A DNA stretch of 64,000 bases from Jonquetella anthropi DSM 22815 (GTDB lineage Bacteria; Synergistota; Synergistia; Synergistales; Dethiosulfovibrionaceae), in assembly GCF_000237805.1 (NCBI RefSeq), contig NZ_CM001376.1, positions 853,010 to 917,009 of the forward strand. The letters run 5' to 3'. Both the position numbers and the translations under genes were made by a program. This document shows, one piece after another, positions 1-11,395 of this stretch. Under the pieces are notes generated by a model, which searched no databases, was not told the origin of the DNA, and was given only the letters and a program-made list of their open reading frames with translations. The stretch's first letter is position 1. The number at the start of each line of letters is the position of its first letter.

Positions 1-537
1 CCTCAGCAGGTTGAGTTGACGGACACAAAAGGGGCCAAGGGGTACCTGTGGCAAGGGCAAAAGACGACTTGTCTTTTGTTTCCTCAGGACAACTTGTGGA
101 TTCTGCGGCTCTATCCCACGCCGGCGAATGTGGCGCCTCGCGCCCCGACTTTGAAGAACGAGCCGACGAGCTTCGGCGGTATCAAGGCCGGTCAAAAAGC
201 TGCGTCGTTCAAGAAGGCTCTTCAAAAAGTCACTTCCACTGGAAAAGGCGTAGATCTCTACGTCAAGACAAAGCCGGAGACGTCGTGGAACGGCGTGCCG
301 GCGGTGGGAGTTTATTACGAGTTCGGCCCGCAGGGGTTCCGAGCCGGCGGCGTTCAGGTTTTGGAAAAAGACAAGGCCGCTCTGCTGGCAGCCTGCAAAA
401 AACTTTGGGGCGCGCCCCAAAAGACGACGCCGGCGAAAAGCTCTGTTCCGGACGCTCAATGGACCGGCGCGGCGGTTCGTATCGTCCTTCAATCGCTTCC
501 CAACGGTCAACAGGCCGCTCTGCTGATTAGGTTCTAG
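1..537 (+). CDS. Unrecognised protein, 3' part only
   Basis: The frame is open from the first base of the window, so the 5' end is missing. The TTG at 16 is probably internal. About 178 residues are visible, ending at TAG just before a strong terminator hairpin. The visible part is soluble-looking, with no membrane segment, many Lys, Ala and Pro residues, and a Lys/Pro/Thr-rich stretch near the C-terminus. I recognise no family. It converges on the EF-G-like gene. Reality of the gene is supported by the open frame to the edge and the terminator placed right after its stop. Confidence 0.55.
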   Translation, partial: PQQVELTDTKGAKGYLWQGQKTTCLLFPQDNLWILRLYPTPANVAPRAPTLKNEPTSFGGIKAGQKAASFKKALQKVTSTGKGVDLYVKTKPETSWNGVPAVGVYYEFGPQGFRAGGVQVLEKDKAALLAACKKLWGAPQKTTPAKSSVPDAQWTGAAVRIVLQSLPNGQQAALLIRF

Positions 538-558
538 AAAAGAGAAACTCGTCCAAAG

Positions 559-604
559 AAAAGTCCCGCCCCGTGCCGCTCGCGCGGTATGAGGCGGGAC
601 TTTT
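559..604. terminator. Bidirectional intrinsic terminator
   Basis: Inverted repeat AAGTCCCGCC (561-570) and GGCGGGACTT (593-602) with a GC-rich loop. It has a T run on the plus strand and an A-rich left flank that gives T residues on the minus strand. It lies between the convergent partial gene (stop 537) and the EF-G-like gene (stop 609), so it can serve both. Confidence 0.85.
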
Positions 605-608
605 GAAG

Positions 609-2690
609 CTACTCCTCTTCTTCGGCCAGCAAGCCCTGACGGGCGGCGATAATCTTCTTGCTGACTTCTTCCGGCACCGTGTCGTAGTGTGAAAATTCCA
701 TGGTGAAGGTGCCGCGCCCAGAGGTCATGGAGCGAAGCTGAATGGCGTACTGGAACATTTCAGACTGAGGAACCTGAGCCTTGACGACCTGCAGCCGTCC
801 CAGCGAGTCGACGCCCATGATGCGGCCGCGCCGGGTGTTGAAGTCGCCCATCACGTCGCCTAGGTAGGTGTCGGCGACCATGACTTCAACGTTCATGATC
901 GGCTCAAGGAGCACAGGCGAGGCTTCTGTCATGCCCTTTTTGAACGCCAAGTGTGCGGCAGTCTTGAAGGCCATTTCGGAGCTGTCGACGTCGTGATAGG
1001 AGCCGAAGTAAAGCGAGGCCTTAAAGTCTACCGTCGGGTAGGCAGCCAAGACGCCTTTGACCATGCACTCCCGCAGGCCCTTTTCAACGGCCGGGATGTA
1101 CTGCTTGGGAATCGCGCCGCCAACGATCTTGTCCTCAAACTCGAATCCGGCGCCCCGCTCTAGCGGAGAGAACTCGATGTACACGTCGCCGTACTGGCCG
1201 TGTCCGCCGGTCTGCTTCTTGTGCTTGCCCTGAGCCTTGGCGGACTTGCGGATGGTTTCCCGATAGGGCACGTTCGGCGTGCGGGTGTTCAGGTTAACGC
1301 CGTAGCGCTCCTTGATCTTGGCTAAGGCGATGTCCAGATGAAGGTTGCCCATGCCGGACAGCACGTTGTCGTTGGTTTCCGGGTTCTTTTCAAACCGAAG
1401 GGTCAGGTCCTCTTCGAGCATCCGATGAACCGCGTTGCCCAGCTTGTCCTCGTCGCCTCTGGACTGGGCGTCAACGGCCACAGAGTACACCGGCGTGGGG
1501 AACTTGATGGTGGGATACAGGACCTTGCTGCCAGCTTTGCCCAAGGTGTCGCCGACACGCGTGCTGGTGAGCTTGGGAATGGCGACGATCATGCCGGTGG
1601 TGATTTCCTTGACGTCAACGCCGTCTTTGCCCTGCATGATCTTGAAGCTGCTGATCCGTTCCTCTTCCTGCCGGTTGACGTTGTAAATGGTCTGGTCGCT
1701 GGTCAGCGTGCCCGAGTTGACGCGAATGAACGAGAGCTTGCCAACGTAGGGGTCGACCATGACTTTGAAGCACAGCGCGCTGAACGGGGCCTGAGGATCG
1801 GCTTTGATGAAGATCTCCCGATCTTCTTTCACAGCCGGCCGCTCTCTCATGGCCGTCGGGTCGGGCAGATAGTTGACGATCAGGTCCATCAGCTGCGGTA
1901 CGCCGATGTTAGCAGTGGCAGAACCGGGCATGACGGGGAAGATCTTGCACTTGGCGATGCACTGGCGAAGCACAGGAATGAGCTCGTCAACGGGGATGTC
2001 TTCGCCGTCCAAGTACCGCAGCATCAGCTCATCGCTGTCCTCGACGATTGCCTCGACGAGGTATCCGCGGGCGCGGTGTGCATCCGTAACCATGTCGGCA
2101 GGGATGTCGCCTTCCTTGAACTTGCCTGAGGCGTCGTCGTAGATGTACGCCCGGTCTTTAAGGATATCGACCACGCCTTTAAATCCCGCCTCTTTGCCGA
2201 CTGGCAGCAGAAGACGGTAGGCGTTTTTGGTCAGGTCAGCGCGGATCTGCTCGAAAACGCCGTTGTAGTCGGCGTTTTCCCGGTCCATTTTGTTGATGAA
2301 GAAAATCGTGGAAGTCTCAAACTCTTTGGCAAATTCCCACGCCTTGTCGGTCTGGACTTCAACGCCGTCAGTGGCGCTGACGACCATAACAGCGCTGCCG
2401 GCAACCCGCAGGGCGGAGCGCATTTCGCCGATGAAGTCCGCGTAGCCGGGCACGTCGAGAACGAAAACCTTTTTCCCGCGATGGTCGAAGTTCAGCAGCG
2501 AGGTGCTGATCGAAATGGTCCGTTTCTGCTCCTCGGAAGAGAAGTCGGAGGTGGTATTGCCCGCTTCAATCGTCCCGAGTCGGGTAACGGCGCCGGCGTC
2601 AAACAGCATGGCCTCCGTCAGGGAAGTCTTGCCGGCTCCACCGTGGGCCACCACGGCGATGCTTCGAATGTCTTCTGTTCTGAGTGCCAT
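609..2690 (-). CDS. EF-G-like translational GTPase paralogue (EF-G2/FusA2 type)
   Basis: A 693-residue protein with the whole EF-G domain layout: N-terminal G domain, domain II, and C-terminal ribosome-contacting domains. The P-loop reads AHGGAGKTS (residues 15-23) instead of the AHIDAGKTT of true EF-G. The G3 motif is DVPGYADF (79-86), so Tyr83 stands where EF-G has its catalytic His. NKMD is at 132-135. These features point to the EF-G2-like paralogue family rather than the main elongation factor. The start follows a strong AAGGAGGT ribosome binding site. It is the last gene of the minus-strand cluster after gatB, with a 100-bp gap holding a possible promoter of its own. Its exact job is not established here. 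Confidence 0.9.
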   Translation of the reverse strand: MALRTEDIRSIAVVAHGGAGKTSLTEAMLFDAGAVTRLGTIEAGNTTSDFSSEEQKRTISISTSLLNFDHRGKKVFVLDVPGYADFIGEMRSALRVAGSAVMVVSATDGVEVQTDKAWEFAKEFETSTIFFINKMDRENADYNGVFEQIRADLTKNAYRLLLPVGKEAGFKGVVDILKDRAYIYDDASGKFKEGDIPADMVTDAHRARGYLVEAIVEDSDELMLRYLDGEDIPVDELIPVLRQCIAKCKIFPVMPGSATANIGVPQLMDLIVNYLPDPTAMRERPAVKEDREIFIKADPQAPFSALCFKVMVDPYVGKLSFIRVNSGTLTSDQTIYNVNRQEEERISSFKIMQGKDGVDVKEITTGMIVAIPKLTSTRVGDTLGKAGSKVLYPTIKFPTPVYSVAVDAQSRGDEDKLGNAVHRMLEEDLTLRFEKNPETNDNVLSGMGNLHLDIALAKIKERYGVNLNTRTPNVPYRETIRKSAKAQGKHKKQTGGHGQYGDVYIEFSPLERGAGFEFEDKIVGGAIPKQYIPAVEKGLRECMVKGVLAAYPTVDFKASLYFGSYHDVDSSEMAFKTAAHLAFKKGMTEASPVLLEPIMNVEVMVADTYLGDVMGDFNTRRGRIMGVDSLGRLQVVKAQVPQSEMFQYAIQLRSMTSGRGTFTMEFSHYDTVPEEVSKKIIAARQGLLAEEEE

Positions 2691-2768
2691 TCACCTGTAC
2701 CTCCTTAAGGGGTTTCCTCAACGGGACAGCGTTCGTGCCGAGGCAGAGCTTCCCGCAATTACTGATCT

Positions 2769-2777
2769 ATTGTAACA
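2769..2777 (-). promoter_or_regulatory. Candidate extended -10 promoter for the EF-G-like gene
   Basis: On the minus strand the gap between gatB and the EF-G-like gene contains TGTTACAAT, an extended -10 (TGn plus TACAAT), 79 bases upstream of the start codon. No good -35 is visible. The 11-mer CTGTTACAATA recurs upstream of bamA. Confidence 0.4.
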
Positions 2778-2791
2778 GATTCAGACCGTTT

Positions 2792-4255
2792 TTAACCGAT
2801 CTTCTCGTCCAGCAGGGCAGAAACTTCCTGAGGCGAGGCCTGTCCCTTCACTTCCCTCATGATCAGTCCCTGCAGGAATTTGCGCTTCTTGTCCTTTTTG
2901 TCCTGACCGGAACGGATGACTTCCAGCACGTCCGCGTTGGCGGCCAGAACCTTTTCCACGATCTGCCCCAGCTCGCTCCCTTCGACGGCGCCGATGCGCT
3001 GATTCGTCGCCTTGGCGGCCTCTTCTGCGGTCATGTTCTTGGCAATCATCACTTCGAAGAGCTCTTTCGCCTGGGTGGTGGAAATCTTTCCGTCTTCGTT
3101 CAGCTTAATCAGGCCAGCCAGCCGTTCCGGGGACATGGGCCGCTTTTCAGCCGAGAAGTCGCCGGTCACAAGGCGCAGCACGTCGTTAAGGATCCAGTTT
3201 GACGCTTTGCGCGGGCTGGCGCCAGCGGCGACGATCTCTTCAAAATAGTCGCCCAGCTCTCGGCTCTCATACAGCACATCCACGTCCTCAGCCGGCAGTC
3301 CGTACTGGCTCAGGTACCTCTGATACCGGGCATCCGGCAGTTCCGGCAGGCTGCGCGCCTGTTGGTCGACAAAGTCTTGGGTTAAGACAAGCGGCGGTAG
3401 ATCCGGCTCGGGGAAGTACCGGTAGTCGTTTGCTTCCTCCTTGCTTCGGGACGCGGTGGTAACCCTGTTGGCGTCGTCCCAGTTGCGCGTTTCTGCCGTC
3501 ACGTGCCGGCCGCTTTCCACAAGGGCGATGTGGCGCTGAATCTCGTAGGCCAAGGCGCTTTCAATGGCCTTCAGCGAGTTCATGTTCTTTACTTCCGTGC
3601 GGGAGCTCCATCGGCCGTCGTCAAACTTGACGGAGATGTTGGCGTCACAGCGCATTGATCCCCGCTCCATGTCGCCGTCGGAAATGCCAAGATACCGAAC
3701 GAGTCGCCGAATGGCCATGACGTACCTCTTTGCCTCGCCGGGCGACCGAAGGTCCGGGTCGGAGACGATTTCGGCCAGCGGGACGCCGGAACGGTTGAAG
3801 TCGACGAACGACTGGGTGGACGACACGATTCGGCCGTCGCTGCCGCCGTGAACGAGCTTGCCGGCGTCCTCCTCCAGGTGAAGGCGAGTGATGCCTACTT
3901 TCTTCAAGTTGCCGTCGTCGTCGGTGATCGTTAAGGTGCCGTGCTCGGCCAGCGGGAGGTAGAACTCGGAGATCTGGTACGCCTTCGGAAGGTCGGCGTA
4001 GAAGTAGTTCTTGCGGTCAAACCGGGTGACCAGATTGATATGGCAGTTCAGCGCCAGCCCGCCGCGGACGCCCATGCGGACGACCGCCTCGTTCATCACC
4101 GGCAGAGAGCCGACCTGACCGGTGCAGCGCGGGCAGATATTGGTGTTCGGCACGGCGCCGATATAGTCGGTGCTACAGCGGCAGAAGAGTTTTGTCTTGC
4201 TGTTCAGCTGAACGTGAATTTCAAGGCCGATGACTGGATGATAAGAAGCCGTCAT
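2792..4255 (-). CDS. gatB: Asp-tRNA(Asn)/Glu-tRNA(Gln) amidotransferase subunit B
   Basis: A 487-residue, full-length GatB. It forms the tRNA-binding, kinase-like part of GatCAB, which converts Glu-tRNA(Gln) and/or Asp-tRNA(Asn) to the amidated forms. The N-terminus has the family signature VIGLEIHVQL and zinc-ligand cysteines in FCRCS and CPRC. The C-terminal YqeY-like tail domain is present (roughly residues 345-487). It overlaps gatA by 4 bases (ATGA), which implies translational coupling in the order gatC-gatA-gatB. Confidence 0.97.
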   Translation of the reverse strand: MTASYHPVIGLEIHVQLNSKTKLFCRCSTDYIGAVPNTNICPRCTGQVGSLPVMNEAVVRMGVRGGLALNCHINLVTRFDRKNYFYADLPKAYQISEFYLPLAEHGTLTITDDDGNLKKVGITRLHLEEDAGKLVHGGSDGRIVSSTQSFVDFNRSGVPLAEIVSDPDLRSPGEAKRYVMAIRRLVRYLGISDGDMERGSMRCDANISVKFDDGRWSSRTEVKNMNSLKAIESALAYEIQRHIALVESGRHVTAETRNWDDANRVTTASRSKEEANDYRYFPEPDLPPLVLTQDFVDQQARSLPELPDARYQRYLSQYGLPAEDVDVLYESRELGDYFEEIVAAGASPRKASNWILNDVLRLVTGDFSAEKRPMSPERLAGLIKLNEDGKISTTQAKELFEVMIAKNMTAEEAAKATNQRIGAVEGSELGQIVEKVLAANADVLEVIRSGQDKKDKKRKFLQGLIMREVKGQASPQEVSALLDEKIG

Positions 4256-5724
4256 GACCGCACCTTCCCTTCCGCGATGACGTTTTCATGTTCGCTGCCT
4301 AACAGAGCAGCCAAGTTCAGCAGTTTCCCGTCGGTCCACTGGGCGCCGACGAGCTGAAGTCCGACTGGAAGTCCGTTATCGGTGAACCGGGCCGTGTAGG
4401 TGACGCCCGGCAGCCCGGCCAAGTTCACCGGGATGGTGAACAGGTCAGCCATGTACATGGCGACCGGGTCCGTGACCTCGCCAATGCGGTATGCCGGCGT
4501 CGGCGACGTGGGCAGCAGAAGGGCTTCAACCGAAGAAAACGCCTGAGCGAACTCCTCTTTGAGTTTCTGCCGAACCTTTTGGGCGGTCAGGTAATAGGCG
4601 TCGTAGAACCCGGAACTGAGCACGTACGTGCCGGTCAGAATACGGCGCTTTACCTCCGGGCCGAAGAACCTGCCCCGGGTGCGGGTGTACAGGTCAATGA
4701 GCGACGACGCGCCCACCGCTGCCGAGCCGTAGCGCACGCCGTCGTACCGGGCAAGGTTGGCGCTGGCTTCTGCCGGGGCCAAGACGTAGTAGCACGCCAA
4801 ACCGTACTTCATCGTGACGGGAAGCGAAACGTCGACGACGTCGGCGCCGAGGTCGGCCAAGCGCTTTCTGGCGTCGCTCAGGGTTGAACGAACCTGAACG
4901 TCGATCGACGAGGCCATGTCCTCCGGCAGGCTCAGGACGCCGATTTTATGCCCCTTAAGGTTCTCTGGCCGACGAATTGACAGGTCAGGAGCCGGGCGTT
5001 TCGCCGAAGTAGAGTCGTACGGGTCGAACTGGCAGAGGACGGTCAGTAGCAGGGAAAGGTCTTCCGGGGTCCGGGCAAAGCCGCCAACTTGGTCGAGCGA
5101 CGAGGCGTACGCGCCCAGTCCGTACCTGCTCACCTGTCCATAGGTGGGCTTCATGCCGAACAGGCCGCAGAACGACGCGGGCTGACGAATGGACCCGCCG
5201 GTGTCGCTGCCAAGCGCCAGCGGCGCGTAGCCGACAGCCACAGCCGCGGCGCTGCCGCCTGAACTGCCGCCGGGGACACGGGATGGATCCCACGGGTTAT
5301 AAGTGGGGCCGAAAGCCGAGTTCTCGGTGGAGCCGCCCATGGCGAACTCGTCCATGTTTGCCTTGCCTAAGAAGACCGCGCCGGCCTGACGAAGGAGTTT
5401 GACTACCGTCGCGTCGTACGGCGGCACGTAGTGCTCCAGCATCTTCGAAGCGCAGGTTGTGGGCATGTCGTTGGTGCACAGGTTATCCTTCAGGATAACC
5501 GGCACGCCGTGCAGAAGGCCGAGGGGCTTTCCCGCCTGACGGGCGGCGTCTGCGGCGTCGGCGTCAGCCAGCGCCTGCGTTTTGTTAATAAACAGCAGGG
5601 CGTGCAACGTCGGCTCAAGGGCCTCAATCCTGTCAAAGCATGACTGGACAATCTGACGGCTGGTGAACTTGCCGGCAGCCATCCCGTCGAGCATTTCTCG
5701 GGCAGTCAGTCGAAAAAGGTCCAT
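4252..5724 (-). CDS. gatA: Asp-tRNA(Asn)/Glu-tRNA(Gln) amidotransferase subunit A
   Basis: A 490-residue amidase-signature enzyme that releases ammonia from glutamine and channels it to GatB. The Ser-cisSer-Lys triad is visible: Lys in VILKDNLCT, the glycine/serine-rich GGSSGGSAAAVA stretch, and the nucleophile context GSDTGGSIRQP. Length is normal. The ATG overlaps the gatC stop by one base (TAATG), and its own end overlaps gatB, so the three subunits are translationally coupled. Confidence 0.97.
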   Translation of the reverse strand: MDLFRLTAREMLDGMAAGKFTSRQIVQSCFDRIEALEPTLHALLFINKTQALADADAADAARQAGKPLGLLHGVPVILKDNLCTNDMPTTCASKMLEHYVPPYDATVVKLLRQAGAVFLGKANMDEFAMGGSTENSAFGPTYNPWDPSRVPGGSSGGSAAAVAVGYAPLALGSDTGGSIRQPASFCGLFGMKPTYGQVSRYGLGAYASSLDQVGGFARTPEDLSLLLTVLCQFDPYDSTSAKRPAPDLSIRRPENLKGHKIGVLSLPEDMASSIDVQVRSTLSDARKRLADLGADVVDVSLPVTMKYGLACYYVLAPAEASANLARYDGVRYGSAAVGASSLIDLYTRTRGRFFGPEVKRRILTGTYVLSSGFYDAYYLTAQKVRQKLKEEFAQAFSSVEALLLPTSPTPAYRIGEVTDPVAMYMADLFTIPVNLAGLPGVTYTARFTDNGLPVGLQLVGAQWTDGKLLNLAALLGSEHENVIAEGKVRS

Positions 5725-6026
5725 TACTCTTCGTCGCCTCCGATCTTAGGCACGCGGAAGAAGTCCCCGTCCCGCTGAGGGGCCTGGGAGAGAATCGCTT
5801 CTCGGTTCGATCCGCTGTCGCCGATCTCGTCGGGCTCCAGTCTCATGGACTCGGCGCCTTCCTTGTCAGCCAGATCGACCGACGAAACGTCCAGTTCTTT
5901 CAGCACTTCAAAGTAGGACAGGACGCTGCCGAAATGCTTTTCCAACGCGTCAAGCTCGCTCGGATCAATTTCCAGTCTGGCGAGTTTGCCGATTTTCAGG
6001 ATTTCTTCCTTCGTGAGGCCAGTCAT
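5724..6026 (-). CDS. gatC: Asp-tRNA(Asn)/Glu-tRNA(Gln) amidotransferase subunit C
   Basis: A 100-residue GatC, the small belt subunit that stabilises GatA on GatB. The family pattern LTKEEILKIGKLARLEI is at the N-terminus, and the C-terminus holds the typical LRxD and NREAIL segments. I chose the ATG at 6026 because GGAGGA lies a few bases upstream. The in-frame upstream codons to 6059 have no ribosome binding site and would add 11 non-family residues. Confidence 0.95.
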   Translation of the reverse strand: MTGLTKEEILKIGKLARLEIDPSELDALEKHFGSVLSYFEVLKELDVSSVDLADKEGAESMRLEPDEIGDSGSNREAILSQAPQRDGDFFRVPKIGGDEE

Positions 6027-6070
6027 GGTATCCTCCTTCGCTGATGCTTTTCTCGGCAAGGCCGAGTTTC

Positions 6071-8107
<2,037 letters not shown>

Positions 8108-9631
8108 TTACTTCTGTCCTTCTCCAGCCTGCAGAGGCTTCATCGTCGGGAAGAAAATGACGTCCCGAATGGACTTGGAGTTGGTGAGGAACATGATGAC
8201 CCGGTCCATGCCGATTCCAAGGCCGCCGGTGGGCGGAAGCCCCTGCTCAAGAGCCTCGACGAAGTCCGCGTCGTACGGGTGCGTCTCGTCCTCCCCTTCG
8301 CTCTTCTTTTTCATCTGGTCGATGAACCGGGCTTTCTGGTCGACTGGGTCGTTCAGCTCGCTGTACCCGTTGGCCAGCTCCTTGCCGCAGCAGAACAGCT
8401 CGAACCGATGGGTGTAATCCGGGTTCAGCGGGTCCTTCTTCGCCAGCGGGGAAATCTCAACCGGGTGGCCGGTGACAAACGTGGGTTGAATCAGCTGGTC
8501 TTCGACAAACTCTTCCATGAACTCGGTTAGAATCTTGAACCGGCTGTCCGTCGGCTTCACTTCTAGGCCGCGGGACGCAGCCTCTTTTCGGGCTTCTTCG
8601 TCGGTCAGCGACGAGAAATCAACGCCGGTATGCTCCTTGACCAGCTCGACCATGCTGGCCCGGCGGAACGGCGACTCGAAGTCAAGGCTCGTGCCCTGCC
8701 ATTCGATTTTCGCCTTACCGTTGGAGGCCACGGCGGCGTTTCGGATCAGCTCTTCGGTCAGGTTCATCATGACCTCATAGTCGCAGTACGGCCAGTACAC
8801 TTCCATCATGGTGAACTCGGGGTTGTGCATCAGGTCCATGCCTTCGTTGCGGAAGTTCTTTCCAATTTCGTAGACCCGGCCCATCATGCCGACCACGAGA
8901 CGCTTGTGGAACAGCTCGACGGCGATGCGCAGGTACATGTCCATGTCGAGGGCGTTGTGGTGGGTGATGAACGGCCGGGCGTTGGCACCGCCAGCCAAGT
9001 AGGAAAGCACGGGCGTTTCAACCTCGAGCGTGCCGTGACTTTCAAGCGTGGAGCGGAACGACGTGATGATGGCGGCCCGGCGGCGGAACACGTCGCGCAC
9101 CTCCGGGTTGGCGATCAGGTCGACGTAGCGCTTCCGGTAGCGCACTTCCATATCCGACAATCCGTGCCACTTCTCTGGCAGCGGGCGAAGCGCCTTGCTG
9201 AGCAGCTGGAACGACTTGACGGCGACGGTCAGTTCGCCGCGCTTGGTTCGGAAGGGGTGGCCGCAGAGGCCGATGATGTCGCCGGTATCGATCCACTTCT
9301 TGAAGAACTCATATTCTTTTTCTCCAAGAGCGTTGAGCTGGAAGTAAATCTGAATGGTTCCCGTCTCGTCCTGCAGGTGGGCAAATGCCAGCTTCCCCTG
9401 CCGGCGGATGGTCATCACCCGTCCGGCCATGGAAAGCGCGGCGCTTTCGTCGGCCTGTTCGGGCTCAAGAGCCCCATAGGTCTCGGCGACAGCTTGAGCC
9501 GTGTGGGTCACGTTCCACTTTTCGGGCTTGTACGGGTTGTACCCTTCCTCTTCGTTCAGGCGGCGGAGCTTGTCAAGCCTCTGACGGACAATTTCAGTAT
9601 CAGCCGTCAAGTTCTGCGGCGTTTCTGGCAT
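8108..9631 (-). CDS. lysS: Lysyl-tRNA synthetase, class II
   Basis: A 507-residue class II LysRS. It has the N-terminal OB-fold anticodon-binding domain, then class II motifs: motif 2 around FRNEGMDLMHNPEFTM and motif 3 GLGIGMDRVIM near the C-terminus. The ATG at 9631 is preferred over in-frame codons up to 9823: it is preceded by AAAGGGG, and the extra 64 residues upstream are shadow sequence inside dusB. The start overlaps the 3' end of dusB by 32 bases, so the two are probably coupled. Confidence 0.96.
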   Translation of the reverse strand: MPETPQNLTADTEIVRQRLDKLRRLNEEEGYNPYKPEKWNVTHTAQAVAETYGALEPEQADESAALSMAGRVMTIRRQGKLAFAHLQDETGTIQIYFQLNALGEKEYEFFKKWIDTGDIIGLCGHPFRTKRGELTVAVKSFQLLSKALRPLPEKWHGLSDMEVRYRKRYVDLIANPEVRDVFRRRAAIITSFRSTLESHGTLEVETPVLSYLAGGANARPFITHHNALDMDMYLRIAVELFHKRLVVGMMGRVYEIGKNFRNEGMDLMHNPEFTMMEVYWPYCDYEVMMNLTEELIRNAAVASNGKAKIEWQGTSLDFESPFRRASMVELVKEHTGVDFSSLTDEEARKEAASRGLEVKPTDSRFKILTEFMEEFVEDQLIQPTFVTGHPVEISPLAKKDPLNPDYTHRFELFCCGKELANGYSELNDPVDQKARFIDQMKKKSEGEDETHPYDADFVEALEQGLPPTGGLGIGMDRVIMFLTNSKSIRDVIFFPTMKPLQAGEGQK

Positions 9632-10628
9632 GTTCTTTTCCCCTTTCACTTTGGCCGAACCACTCGTCCAGCCGAATTTGCATTTCGTTCCAATCGTTGA
9701 TAGGACCAAGAGTTCGGCGCAGCGCGCCGGCTCCAGCCTGAAACTTGAAAAAGCCGGGGGCAAACCGCTTGACCATTCCCAGCGCCATTTTTGGGCCGTG
9801 AAGCCGTTCCAGTTCTCCGGCAAATTCGCAAAAGATTTCGTACCGAGACGCCAACGAGGGCCGCGCTTCCGGACGCCCGCTCAGCAGGTCAAGCGACCGA
9901 GGGACGATAAACGGGTCGGCGATAAACCCTCTGGCGAGTAGGACGGCTCCGGCGCCGGCCGAAAGGTAGTCGAGAACGTCCTCTGCGGTAAAAACGTCGC
10001 CGGAAGCGAGGATTCTCCCCGGGAAGGCCCGGCACAGCTCTTTGACCGATTTCCGATCCGCCTGCCCTTCGTACCGCTGGCCAGGCGTCCGCCCGTGAAC
10101 GGCAACGCAGCTCGCGCCGGCTTCAAACAGGATTTGGACAAATTCTTCGGTCGTGATGCCCGATCCGGCAGGTTCTTTTCTCACCTTAGGCCACACAGGG
10201 AATCCAAAGCGGCACAGCTCCCGCACCATGCTGGCGGCTTCGTCCGGCCGGTCAAGCAGCGCCGAACCGGCGCCTCGCTTCAGCACCTTGGGCATCGGGC
10301 AGGCCATGTTGATTCCCAGCGCGTCGAAAGGCCCGCAGGTCAGGGCGACTTCCGCACCCCGGACAAGCGACTCTGCGTCGCCGGCAAAAAGCTGAGCGAC
10401 CAGCGGCCGGGTATCGTTCGTCTGATCAAGCACCCGAAGGGTCTGACGGCCGCCGCGAACCAACCCTGTGGCGCTGGCCATTTCAGTGTGGGTCAGCCCC
10501 GCGCCGAGCTGTACCGCTAAGCGCCGCACCGCCGCGGTCGTCACGCTGGCCATCGGAGCCAAAAACAGCGGGTTCGCCGCTCTGACGCCGCCGACGGAAA
10601 TATTTAGGCTATCCGACTCGCGATACAC
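9600..10628 (-). CDS. dusB: tRNA-dihydrouridine synthase (DusB type)
   Basis: A 342-residue FMN-dependent TIM-barrel enzyme that reduces uridines in tRNA. Visible family elements are PLFLAPMASVT at the N-terminus, the catalytic cysteine in NMACPMPKV, VHGRTPGQRYEG, and the FMN-phosphate region ASGDVF with GAGAVLLARG. The C-terminal helical domain is present. It overlaps the end of coaX by 25 bases and the start of lysS by 32 bases. A dusB-lysS order is common in Gram-positive-like genomes. Confidence 0.93.
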   Translation of the reverse strand: MYRESDSLNISVGGVRAANPLFLAPMASVTTAAVRRLAVQLGAGLTHTEMASATGLVRGGRQTLRVLDQTNDTRPLVAQLFAGDAESLVRGAEVALTCGPFDALGINMACPMPKVLKRGAGSALLDRPDEAASMVRELCRFGFPVWPKVRKEPAGSGITTEEFVQILFEAGASCVAVHGRTPGQRYEGQADRKSVKELCRAFPGRILASGDVFTAEDVLDYLSAGAGAVLLARGFIADPFIVPRSLDLLSGRPEARPSLASRYEIFCEFAGELERLHGPKMALGMVKRFAPGFFKFQAGAGALRRTLGPINDWNEMQIRLDEWFGQSERGKEHARNAAELDG

Positions 10629-11365
10629 GACAGGCCAATCAGCGTCAGTGCAGGATCGACGCGCTCTATTCGCTCAGAAACCGACGCCACAGTCCCGGCG
10701 TGCCCGCCGGTAGCGATGACTTTAAACGAAAGGCCGAGCTCTTTCTCGATTCGCCCCACCATGCCGTCGATCAGAGCGGCCGTCCCCTGGATAACGCCGC
10801 TTCGGATGCACTCGGCCGTGCAGCGGCCGACGACTTTTTTCGGCGCGGTCAGGTTGATTTTTGGCAGTTTGCTGGTGTTCCCAAACAGGGCCTCAACGCT
10901 CGTCACGAGGCCGGGGCCGATCGTCCCGCCGACGTATCGGGGTCCCGGGAGCACCACGTCGAGCGTAATAGCTGTGCCGAAATCGGCGACGATCACCGGC
11001 GCGCCGACCAGCTCGACGGCACCAACCGCGTTGACCAGCCGGTCGGCTCCGACCTCCGACGGAATGTCCAAGTCGACTTGGACGCCTAAGTCCATGTCGT
11101 ACCGAACCGACGGGCAGTCGAGACCGAAATAGTTTTTCATGGCCTCCTGAAAGCGCGCGTCGAGCCCGGGAACGACGCTGGCAAGGATAGCCGACGTCAA
11201 AACAGACTTCTCAAAGCCGGCAAGCCGAAGAAGGCCGTCTATAGCCAATCCTATCTCGTCAGAGGTTCGTCGGGTCGTTACCAGCCGCCACTGGGCCTTT
11301 ACGTCGCGCCCGTCAAGAACTCCTAATGTGGTCGTCGTGTTGCCCACATCAATGGCAAGAAGCAT
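10604..11365 (-). CDS. coaX: Type III pantothenate kinase
   Basis: A 253-residue ASKHA-fold kinase that phosphorylates pantothenate in the first step of CoA synthesis. The N-terminal phosphate-binding motif LLAIDVGNTTT, the middle VADFGTAITLDVV and the GGTIGPG segment are all typical of CoaX. Length is normal. It lies between comEC (30-base gap) and dusB (25-base overlap). Confidence 0.95.
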   Translation of the reverse strand: MLLAIDVGNTTTTLGVLDGRDVKAQWRLVTTRRTSDEIGLAIDGLLRLAGFEKSVLTSAILASVVPGLDARFQEAMKNYFGLDCPSVRYDMDLGVQVDLDIPSEVGADRLVNAVGAVELVGAPVIVADFGTAITLDVVLPGPRYVGGTIGPGLVTSVEALFGNTSKLPKINLTAPKKVVGRCTAECIRSGVIQGTAALIDGMVGRIEKELGLSFKVIATGGHAGTVASVSERIERVDPALTLIGLSCIASRIA

Positions 11366-11395
11366 TTCATCACCTCGAAAAATTTTTTGCCTGTC

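Noticed and set aside
6052-6066. Small hairpin CTCGGC-AAG-GCCGAG between ligA and gatC
   Set aside because: On the transcribed minus strand it is followed by AAAAG, not a T run, and it is short. I do not call it a terminator.
8630-9700. Plus-strand open frame of 356 codons opposite lysS
   Set aside because: Low-complexity His/Gln/Val-rich shadow of the lysyl-tRNA synthetase gene.
9632-9823. N-terminally extended lysyl-tRNA synthetase fused to dusB sequence
   Set aside because: The extension has no family similarity and lies in another frame of dusB. A good ribosome binding site supports the start at 9631.
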